DNA of 64,000 bases from Anaeramoeba flamelloides (lineage: Eukaryota; Metamonada; Anaeramoebidae), in the NCBI GenBank assembly GCA_027625915.1, contig JANTQA010000026.1, forward strand, positions 3,844,001 to 3,908,000. Reading direction: 5' to 3'. Within the stretch, counting starts at the first letter, position 1. Each line of letters opens with the position of its first letter. The notes below the pieces were generated by a model. That model saw only the letters and a list, made by a program, of their open reading frames with translations. It did no database searches and had not been told where the DNA came from. The position numbers were made by a program, and so were the translations under genes. Below are positions 12,984 to 24,900 of this stretch, in pieces.

Positions 12984-15900
12984 TTACGCATTTCCAAATA
13001 AATTACAATATTCTCCAACACCAGAGTATTGATATATATTTCCACAAGATTGGCAATTCATACCAGTATGAGGGAAATAACTATCGTCATTGTTTAATTG
13101 TAAGCAACATTCAAATCCACGAAGTTGATCATAACATTTTTCAAAAATGCAAGTACCATTCCCACCTAAAGGTTCATATGGGCAATTCATATATCTTTGA
13201 CATAAATTTAAAACACTTGCTTCACTTTGGCAATCTGTATTTGCAACCTGAATACAATTACCAGTGTTTTTATCTTGATTACATTCACAATTATAGCCAA
13301 AAGGACAAAATTTAGAATTTTTATTACATTTGCTAAATGTTTTTGAACATTTTCCATCTTGGCAGGCTAAACCTAATTGACAAGTTTCTGACATTCCACA
13401 GCTATCTCCTTCTCCACCATAAAAGTATTTTTTACAGACTCCACTTGTTTTGTGAAGATTTAGATCACAAATATAACCAGCTTGACAAATTAATTTCCAT
13501 TCCATAAAATATGGACTTAAATGTGTAAAGCATTCTGTGTTTTCTGTTAATTCAGGTGTACATTTACTTGTTTGTGAATCACAATATAATCCCTTATCAC
13601 AATCATTACCACCCAAATTATATGGGCTACAATCTGTATTAAAAGGTTTTCCTCGACAAATGCCGCTAGTACAATTATTACTATAGCATTCTGCATTTAC
13701 TTGGCATGAATCACCATTAGTTTTCATTACAGAACATTTTTGATTTACACAAATTCCTCCATAACATTCAGTACCATCTGTACAATTGGACCCTGTATTA
13801 TCTTCTTGACATTTATTATTATTACACCATAAATTATCATAACATTCATAAGAACTATGATTATCAAAATATCAAAAGATTTGTATAAAAAAAGTTTGTT
13901 GAATGATTAATTAAAAGGTTTGTTAAATATTAATAACATATTTTTGTTAATTTTTATTTTATTTTATTCTTTTGTATTTATTTTTCCATTAAAATTATCA
14001 ACGGTTTTTTTGTCATGTGTATTCTAGCCATTAACTTACAAATTAAAGATATTGCTGAATTTGGTGAGATAAAATTAAAAATTTTAAGATGGATTTTTGA
14101 TTTCTTTTTTAAATTTAAATTTGTTTCTTATCACTAATATATTGAGTAATTATTATTCTTCAATTAATTGTCTTTATTAAATGTTCATACTAATTCCTTA
14201 AATACTTGAAATTTTTTTGTTTTTTCCTTTTGTTGTACTGTATTTTTATGTTAACAGAATGAGTATATAAAAGATATTTTGACTACTTTTTAAAAATCAA
14301 TAATCATAAGTATATAAATGAAGGAGAGAAGGTTCTTTAATAGTTCTTTATAGACATATATATATATATACATATATATGTATATACATTACGATTTTCA
14401 AATTTTGTTCATCAATATTTGATAGAGAGTTTTTAATGTTATTTTTTAAAAACCAATTTTTTGTTAATCTCAAATTGAAATCTAAATTTTTTGAAAATTC
14501 TTGGAAAAAAAAAAAGAAATTTAACAAAAAAAATACTCATTTAATATAAAAAAATCTTGCTTCAAAAATAAAAAATATCAAGTATATTAAGTGATGTAGA
14601 TCTGAAAAATATAGAATCATTTTTTATATTTTTTTTTTAATATTTTTGCTTGAGTAAAATAACAATAATAATAATAATTCAAAAAATCTCATTAACTCGT
14701 CTAATATAAAATAAATAAAAAATAAATAATAGAAAAAAAAATCTTACGTATTATTGGTTTTCTCACAATAGCCATTAACTGTAGAATAAGTTATCTGATA
14801 AGGGCAAGTACCGCAATCTAAACCATTATTTAAATAATAAGATTCGGTAAAGTTTGTTTGTTTACAACATTCTAAATTTAATAATTGATTATAGCAATAT
14901 GTGTAACTACAAGTACCATAAACTGGTTTATTATCATACATACATCCTTTCAATTGAATACAATCAATGTATTCTTGGCTTTCGATCAGGCAATCTGTAT
15001 TTGCAATTTGTTTACAGGTACCATAAATCTCTTTTTCATTGCATTGACAATAGTATCCTTCGGGACAAATTTTTGTTTTGTCGTTACATTTGTCGAAAGA
15101 ACTTGAACATTTTCCATCTTGGCAAGATAAGCCTAATTGGCAAATTTCTTGGAAGCCACAACTGTCTCCGACTTCTCCAGAATATCTTCTTCTACAATAT
15201 CCATGTTCATAATCTTCATCGATATCACAAAGATATCCAGCCTTGCAAATTTGCCTGATTTCTGAGATATAAGGAAACAAATGAGATAAGCAGTCTTCAT
15301 TTTCCTTTAATTGGGAAATACATTTACTTGTTTGTGAATCACAAAATAATCCGATATCACACTCGTTGCCAAATATACTTGAAGGATCACAATCTACATT
15401 TATTGCTTTACCTCGGCATTTACCAGAATTATCATTACAATTTTTGCTCCTACATTCTTCATCTACTTGACACAAATCACCATTGTCTCTCATCCCTGTA
15501 CATTCGTTATTAATACAAATGCCTCCATAGCAATCAGTGCCGTTTGTGCATTTGGATCCGGTATTATCTTTTTTGGCATTTGTAAATATCATGATTACAC
15601 CATAAATTACTCAGACATAAAGAGCCGGTGGGTTCATTACAAAAGTCGTTAAGGTGGTTATATTCCTGATCAACACAAGCTTTACAATCTATTTTATTGT
15701 GTAAAAAATAAGTTTTGTCATGATTTTGTTGTTGACAACATTCAAAACTCTGAATTTCTTCAAAGCAATTTTGATAAGCGCAATCACCTGGGACAAAATT
15801 ATAGTCAATTGGGCAATTATTTTCACCAATACAATTGATCATATCATCGGCATATAATTGGCAATCTGTATTTGCAATTTGTTTACAGGTACCATCAATC

Positions 15901-18900
15901 TCGTTTGCATTGCATTTACAATAGTATCCTTCAGGACAAAAGTTTTCCTTCAGATCACAAGTTTCAAATGATTTTGTGCATTTATTTTTTTGGCATGCAA
16001 GCCCTAAAAGACATACATTCGACACGCCACAATCGCCCCCTGTACTGACAGAAAAGGGCTTTTTGCAATATCCAACTGTGTATGTGGAATCACTGGCATC
16101 ACAAATTAATCCTGGTTCACAAATTACTGAAAAATCTGAAAAATAAGGCAGCAAATGAGAAAAGCATTCTTCGTTTTCCTTTAATGGTAGTATACATTTA
16201 CTTGTTTGTGAATCACAAAATAATCCTTTATCACACTCGTTGCCAAGCAAAATTGAAGGATCGCAATTTTCCCCTTTCTTTTTCCCTCGGCAAATATTGC
16301 TTGTACAATTATTTCCCCAACACTCATCGTTTATTAGGCATGAATCGCCATTATCCTTTTTACCCGAGCATATCTTGTTTGCACAAACACCTCCATAGCA
16401 ATCGGATCCATCTGTGCAAGCGGAGCCAGTGTTATCTTTTTCACATTTTAGGGTCTTTGTATTACACCACAAGTTATCATAGCATTTATAAGAACTATTA
16501 CCACACGTGCCATTTATTCCAGATAAAATTACATTCGATGAACAAGTTTTGCAATTAATATTATGGTTCAAATAATATTTGCTTTCGTGGTTGGTTTGTT
16601 TACAGCACTCTGCAAACTTCAGTGTATCAAAGCATTTATCATAAATACAAGTGCCATCAACTAAATCTGTCTCTAATTGACAATTTTGGAATTCCAGGCA
16701 ATTCATTAAAAATGATAATTCGGTTTGGCAATTAATACTGTTGTCATTTTGAATGCAAGTGCCAGTTTTATTATTTGCAGAGCATTCACAATAAAATCCC
16801 TCTGGGCAAAAATTCAAGACCAAATCACAGCTGTCATAGGATTTTGAACATTTTTTATTTTGACAGGCTAAGCCTAATTCACAGACCTTTGATGATCCAC
16901 ATTCTTCACCTTCTAATAAGGTATAGGGCCTTTCGCAAATTCCAAAGGTATATTCAGAATTGTGATCACAAATATACCCTGGTTGGCATATCACAGATAA
17001 ATCGGTATAATATGGCATAATTGGCGTGAGACAATCTTCTCCCTTCCCGATAGTTGCCTTGCATTTCATGGTCGATACATCACAATATAGCCCTTGATCA
17101 CATTTCCTCCCTGGGAATTTTGTTGGGTCACACGCTTCCCCTTCTTTCACTCCAATGCAAATATTGGCCTTACAATTGTTGCTATAGCATTCATCACTTA
17201 TTGTACATGAATCCCCATTGTCCTTCATTCCTGAACATACCTTGTTTGCACAAACAGCCCCATAGCAATCGGATCCATCTGTGCAAGCGGAGCCAGTGTT
17301 ATCTCTTTCACATTTATTGGTCTTTGTATTACACCACAAGTTATCATAACAGATTTGATCATTAAAATATGAACAACTTTCGCCAACCTTTTTATATTTC
17401 TTGCTTTGAGAACACGCTTCACAAGAGATACTTTCGCTTAAAAAGTAACTGCTCGAATACCCGTCTTGGTTACAACATTGGAAATCTTGCATCTGCTGGT
17501 GGCAATAACTAAATAATCGGCTGTCAGTATTCACAATTTCTCCAAAGGGCGCACCATAAAAGATCATACAATCAACCAATTCCGTTGCTGTATACTGGCA
17601 ATTTGGATTAGCCATGGTCACACAGCTACCAGCTGTGTTGTTCGAATTACAAGAGCAATACTGTAAATATGGACAATGCTTTGTCGAGAGATCACAAGTA
17701 GTTGGGTTGCTAACACATTTGTTGTCTTGGCATGCTAACCCTATTTCACATGCCAATGAGATCCCGCAATTATCATTGGCACCTACAGAAAATAATTTTC
17801 GGCATATACCCGTTTGGAAACTTGAATCGTTATGATCACAGAAAAATCCTGGCGTACAGGCAATGTACCAATCTTGGAAATATGGTTCCAGATGAGTTAA
17901 ACATTCTGAGCCTGGCTCAATCTCTTTGATACATTTACTTGTTTGAGAATCGCAAAATAAGCCATAGTCGCAATCATTGGCACCCAATTTTGTTGGATCA
18001 CATGTTTCTCCTTCCTTTTTACCTCGGCAAGTTTTATCAGTACATATGTTGCTCCAGCATTCACCATATACATTACATGAATCGCCATTATCCTTCTTGT
18101 TTGTACATTTACTGTTTGAACAAACACCTCCAGAGCAATTAGATCCAGATGTGCATTTTGAACCAGTATTATCTTTTTCACATTTATTGGTATTTTCATT
18201 ACACCATAAATTTGGATAACAGTTTCTATTGTTTTTTTTTTTTTTAATTAATTTTATTTTTTTAATTAATTTAATTTTTTTAATTTTATTTTTTTTGAAT
18301 TAATTTTATTTAAATTATTTTTTTTTAATTTTATTTTTTTTGAATTAATTTTATTTAAATTAAATTTATGAAAGAAAAAAACGTTAAAAAGGTAAATACT
18401 GTTTCTAAAAATTATTTAAAAATGACACCAAGAAAACTGAAACCGATTTGATATTTATCATTAAGGTAATAATTACTCAGAAAACACAATTATATATAAG
18501 TGTTGTTTTATTTAATTTAATATAATACAGTTTTAAATTTTGCAAAAAATTGTTAATTATTAAAAAAAAATAATATTAATTTTTTTTTTCTACTATTATT
18601 TCAAATTTAAAAATTTATCAAAAAAATAAAAAATAAAAATAAAAATCACCCGAAAGTTTAGAAAAGGAATGTTTTTAATTTGTAAATATTGAAACTTTAT
18701 AACTTATTAACATCTACCTTCCAATAATTATTAATTTGGTAGACATCAATTTAAACTAATTTCCAATATTTTAATCAAGTTATGACTTGATAATGTCAAG
18801 TATATAAACTCTTAATAAGGTTTTTGTTTCTATTTTTTCTCTTTTTGTGATTCTGATTATTTATACTTCAAAAAAGTCTCAGGAATATTTCTTTTCTTAC

Positions 18901-21900
18901 TCTTGTAATATGTTTTTTTTTTTTTTTTTTAGAATTTTCATCTTCTTATGAATTGAGTTAAATATCTATATTATTAAAAATTAAATCTTTATAGTTTTGT
19001 TTTTTATTGGTGTTTTTAAAAAAAATGAATTTTGGATCATCTTAAAAATGTTTATTGTTTTATTAAAGACAAAGGAGAAATTTTTATATTAAATTTTTTT
19101 TTCCTTTTCTATCCTGATTTATTTGTTATTGTTCAAATAAATAAATGATTTCAAAAAGAAATATAAGCAGTATTATTAATATCCTTATTAAATAATAATT
19201 TGAAAAATTGTTCATAAATTTTTGTAATATGATCAATCTTGAAAAATTAAATAATATCTTAATTTACCATTATCGCTATGAAAGAAGAATTTTGAAAAAT
19301 TTTTAAACATTTTTTTTATCAATTTTCTTTTTTATAAATTCACAGATAATTATTGTAGATTGAAGAATAATATTGGTATTTGTTATAACAACAAGAAAAT
19401 TGATCTTTGTGATTTTTTTTGATTTCTGTGATTTCTAAAATTTTTTGTGATTTCTGTGATTTTTGAAATTTTCAGATTTTCGATTTAACAGTTAATTTGC
19501 ATGTCAATATAAAAAATATGAATAAAATTTGTTATAGAAGTTAATCTCATATGGGCCTGTTTAATTTCTTTATATTTTATTTTTTTTTCCGTCCAATTTC
19601 ATATTTCATATATACATACAAAATCAGAGTGTGAAATATTCATAAATATTTTGAGTATTATTGATTTTTGAAAAATAAACTATTTTTCAAACAAAAGGGC
19701 ACACCTCTCAAATCGACAATACCATCGAATTTGATTGTTTATAATATAATTACTTATTGGTGATTTTCATTTTAATTATTCATTTTTTCATTTTTTTGCC
19801 TTTTTTTATTTTTGGATATTGAACAGTTGGAAAATGAAAAAAGCAAGATAAGAAGAAACCAATTTGGAAATAATCTACCAGTGTATAAATGGAAACAGTT
19901 TAAGTTTGATTTCGAATGAGCTAGAAATAGGAATTAAGAAAGACCCATCTTGGATTGATGAATGGAACTAAGAAAAGAGAAATAAAGAAAAAACAAACAA
20001 TTCCAAGAAAATATCCAGATGGATTGCGGCTTTATCTTGAAAATGAGACTTTAAAGAACAAAAGTTTGACGTGTAAAGAATTATCAATAAAATGTAAAGA
20101 ACTTTTTCCCAATTCGCCTTGTTCAAAGGTTTTTATTTGTTTTATAATTTTTTTCATTACGATTTACAAAACGAGATTTCTCATTTCAAATAAAACGGCA
20201 CACCAATTTTTAAAATATTGAATTTTAATTTTTATTGTTTTGTTTTAATGAGTTTTAAAGATTCAGTTGAGTGTTTTTTTATGTTTTAAAGCGTTTCTTA
20301 GATTTTAGAATGATACTGCAATTAATTTGATTCACTTATGAATAATTCTTGAAATTTTTTGTGCCCTTTTATTTGAAAAAGAGTTTATATTATAAACTTT
20401 GTTTCAGTCAAAGGGGAGTATCAAAAAAAATATTTTTTATAATTGACCTTTTGAAGTACAATTAAGAAATAGAGGTTTTGATGATAACATGCTATAATTC
20501 ACGATAAAGTTACAAAAATCGCGATAATTTCAATCAAATCGCGATATATCAGAAAATCGCGATATTCAATATTATCGCGATAATATAACAAATCGCGATA
20601 TTCTATAAAATCGCGATAATTATTAAAAAATCGTAATAAATGCCAAAATATCGCGATTAAAAAGTAATCGCGATATAATAGTTGATGGGTTTTTGGGTTA
20701 ATTGAGAAATATTTTTAAAACGAAAATTTTTTTTGATCAAAAAATAGATTTGGTGAAAAAAAGTTATTCTTTGAAAAAACAACAAAAAAGATACTTGATC
20801 CAATCAAGGATCAGATTCAAGAGTTTTATTGTGTTTTCATTTTATTTGGTTGACAAACCTATCGATCCTTTAAGATCAACAACAATAAGAACTAAAGAGA
20901 AATAAATATTTTTTCAGTTAATCGTGGTGTTGTAAATTGAGTTGAATAAAAGACCTTCTAAAACAACCAACCCTTTATTTATTCTTTAAAGAATGTGTTC
21001 TTGTGTTACAATATTTTCATTTTTTCTCAGCAAGCTAAAAGGAGTTGGATAACTCTTCAAAAGATTTCACAACATCCTTGCCAGATGATCACCAATTATT
21101 TAGATTTTTTATACAATACTTGTCTTCTTCTTCTTTTTCTTCTTTGAGAATCTTTGTTTTGGACAGAAAACACAATTAGAGCTTAGTGGTTTTTGTTTGA
21201 TCGATCACCAAAAAGAATGAAAATTATTCTTTATTCTTTTTGGTTATTTACAAATGGTGAAGGTAACAACTCCATTTTAAGAAAACACATCGATCTTTAT
21301 ATTCAAGTGTATTGTTGGAATGGGTAATTATTAGTTTGATCATAAAATTTGTTTGAGATTTTATATTTTGTTAAAAAAAAAAATGAAAAGAATAAAATTT
21401 TTTTCTACAACAAACCAAACTCATTCCCTTTATAAAAGTTTTATGTCTTTCAAAACTTTCAAACACTTGAAGACAGTTCAGAACACTTACAAACACTTTA
21501 TGGAATTATTAAAGGGAAAGTGTTGTAAAAGTATCAAGGCTTTGTAAAAGTCAAGAGATTTTTTTTTTCAGATGATTTCAAAAAAATAATTTTTCATTTT
21601 TTCGCGATAATATGAATATCGCGATAATGTTGTTTATCCCGATTTTATGATTTTTCGCAATAAAGTTGGACTAATCGCGATTTTTTTAATACTATTGCGA
21701 TTTTAATATTAATATCAGGATAATATATGTTATCATCAAAACCTCTAATAAGTAGAATAATAAACATCAAAGAATAGTTGATATCCGTCTGAAATAAAAC
21801 TAAAAAATTAATATATTTTCTTAAAAATAGAAAAACTCAAATTCTTCGAGCCCTATTGAGAAAAACAACAATGTTTATTTTGATTCCTAATTGAAGATCA

Positions 21901-24900
21901 AATAAAATCCCAATAGAAATAAATATAATTTCTCTACAATCATTTTCACTTTTTCAGTAACATTATAACAACACGTTTTTACCAAAATGATTATCGATCG
22001 TACAATAAAAAAAAATTTGAAAATCAATTTGGTTTCAAAAAAAATCGAAAAAAAAAAAAGCAAAAAAAATGATATCAATTTTGAAATTTCCAAAATAAAT
22101 TATTTCTTCTAATATCCATTCACACCCTTTAAACACAAGCAATTCACCCCCACAACTGGGTACCTTTAACTAGAAAAAGGTTTATGATTGGAGGATAAGA
22201 AATTTTTGTTAATAAAAAACAAATATCGCAAATGAAAATTAAAAAAGAGTATTTTTATGATAATTAATTTCCAAGTAGAATATAATTTATTTTCAATGAA
22301 AGGAAATATTGAAAGTATTCAGTTTGTTTGTAATGTTTTGAGATGTTATAATTATTTTTCTCGGTTTTTAATTTTTTTTGAAAATGCAAAAACAAAAAAT
22401 GAAAAACTAAATGATCAGTAATTAATTTTTTTTTTTTTTTAATTTAATCCGAGATTTTAGTATGATTTAGGTAATTTGTATTCTATTGTTATATTACTGA
22501 TTTTTTATAATTTTGTGATATGAGTTAAGTTATTTGATTGATTCTTCAGTCTCCTTCATAATAACAACAAAATTTTCGAAATCAAGTTTTTTTTCCAACA
22601 ACTTGAATGATTTTGAAATTGTCATATTTTTTAATCATGTTATACTTTTTTGTTAAAAAGAACACTTTTCTCTTTTATTGTAAGTCCCCAAAATAGCGTA
22701 TACAATACTATTTTATGAATTAAAGTTTCCTTAGAGATTGTTTACAATGTTGTTTCTTTTCGCATTGAAGAGATCTGTTCAAATGGAGAAGGTAAATTGG
22801 TATTCTTATAAGTATTCTGTTTCTTTTTTATTAGACATAGAGGATAAATAGAAAAATTCTCATCTTCAACTTGCATTTCTAAAGCTATTTTATGTCTAAA
22901 TGAATTTTTTTTTTTGAATCATCTTTGTAAAAAAAAAATGATTGTTCAATAACTTTTTAATCAACTCGATTCTTGGTTACTGTTCAACAATTCCTATTTT
23001 TAATCATGGAATGTAATATACTTCCATTGGTTAATTCCCAAATGCTCATCGAAAAGAATTTATTTTTTTTACCTTTTAAAAAATAAGTTTCTTATTGTTG
23101 AAACAATTAGTAATTGTAATTTTTTACACTTCATTTTTTAAAAAGCCAGAGTTTTATTTTTGATAAGGAAGAAAGAGTCACCTAGTAGATTTTCAAATAA
23201 AGTGTTTTTGTATGATATAGTTTTTTTTGAAAAAAAGTCTGGATTTACTGTTATTTTCCAATTAATAAATGAAAATTTTTCAATCGTGTTGTCCAAATAT
23301 TTTGCAAATTACTGATAAATTCACAAAATGTGTTTTGAACTTTTTTATTTTATTTTCCATTTTTCTGATTTTTTTTTTGTATAAAGAATTTTATCTGTTA
23401 AAATTCAAAGAATCTGTGTAAAAAAAGTTGATTTTTATAATATTCTCCGAAACAAAAAGGTTTTTGAAAAAAGATCTATCTGATTTTATTATAAGGAAAT
23501 TGAACGAAAACGTTTTTTGAATTTATCAGTATAAATTTTTATGAAAAAAAGTCTGGATTTACTGTTGTTTTCCGATTAATAAATGAAAATTTTTATTTCA
23601 AGTTCCCCAAAAATTTTGTTAATTGGTATGAGTTGAACAAACCCAAAAGATCTTCACAAAATCAATTAGAAATTACATTTTTTTAGAGATTTAATTAAGT
23701 TTTAGATGTTGAACTTTGAGATAAAATTTTATTTTAGGGTAATTTGATTTTAACAGTATTTTGAGTTTGGCACTTTGTAAAGAAAAAAGAATGAAAAAAA
23801 ATAAATCAAAAAATTATTATTGTTTTAGAAATACGAAAAATTGGTGCCTTTTACAAATCTTTTCCCCTTTTAAAATCGCTTTTCCGCTTTTAAAGTGTTG
23901 GAAATTAGCTAAAAGTTTTGTAAATGAATCTTTTGTTTGTAGGGCAAAAAAAATAAAAAAAAAAATATTCAGAGTGCTTGAATTAAATTTAAAAAGACAG
24001 GAGTAGCCCATTTTTTTCAGAAAGGTTTGTTAAAATCAAAAATACCCTTCATAATTTTATGTTAATATCCTCATTTGTTTATTTTTTTTTCAGGAAAAAT
24101 TGGAAAAAAATTCAAAAATAAAAAAAGCAAGACTTACAAGCCGAATGGAGGATCACAAGCACTATTCAAACCAACGTAGGTAAGATTCATATTACACTCT
24201 AGGCATTCCATTCCATTAAGTACATAATGGGTGGAAGTATGATCATTTTGTATTTTGCAGCATTCAAAATTTAAAAACTCTTGATAGCAATTTTCATAAT
24301 TACAAGTTCCTTTGAGGTGTAATGTTTCGCCATGGCAATTGCTTTCTTCTAAGCAATCCACGTATTGATCTATTTGATATTTACAATCATAATTGATTGT
24401 TTGTTGGCATGTTCCCGTTTGTTTCCCATTTTCGCAAATGCAATTTGATTCCAAGGGACAATATAAACCATTTTCTGAATCGCAGGTTGGGTAGCTGTCA
24501 GTACAGACACCGTTTTGGCATGCCAATCCTAAGAGACACACTTCTGAGTTTGCACAATAGCTGCCTTTGGGTTTGGAATATCTGCGGGTACAATTTCCGC
24601 TTTTGCTATCTGAATTGACATCGCAAATATATCCACCTGAGCAAACAACACCGAGGTCAACTAAGCTCTTTTCAATGTGAGAATAACATTCGTCTGTGCC
24701 ATTGATGTTATACAAGCATTTTTCCTCAACAGAATCACAAAATAATCCATAATCACATTGCCTTGTTTATGTAACTGGGTTACATGGTAGTCCATAGCTT
24801 AGCCCCTTGCACACACCCGAGTGGCATTGGCCACCCAAACACTCACTCGACAAATCACACAAGTCCCCATTGTCCTTCGCTCCTGAACATACATTGTTTG

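Larger units (their letters stand above)
18226..24137 (-). other. 5.9-kb intron 2 of the Cys-rich gene, a transposon nest
   Basis: Donor GTAAGTC follows ...DPPFGL and acceptor AATAG precedes NCYPNLWCN; the phase-2 join restores the module frame. From left it holds A/T filler with short repeats of TTTAATTTTATTTTTTTTGA (~18240-18360), MITE M3 (19676-20387), an M1 copy (20393-22184) split by a 1.28-kb ATCGCGAT-array element, and a 50-bp direct repeat at ~23237 and ~23548. No host exon was recognised inside. Confidence 0.7.

Noticed and set aside
12926-13315. Plus-strand frame with poly-Lys start
   Set aside because: It is antisense to the Cys-rich exon 12988-13854, whose cysteine pattern and splice sites are unambiguous.
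14854-18219. Many plus-strand frames rich in His, Tyr and Ile
   Set aside because: All are antisense shadows of the Cys-rich modules (TGY codons read as RCA).
24767-24769. Reassigned TAA codon (alternative genetic code)
   Set aside because: TAA terminates the large propeller gene, eS7, ubiquitin-eL40 and the ARM gene at their expected ends, so a lesion or sequence error is simpler.
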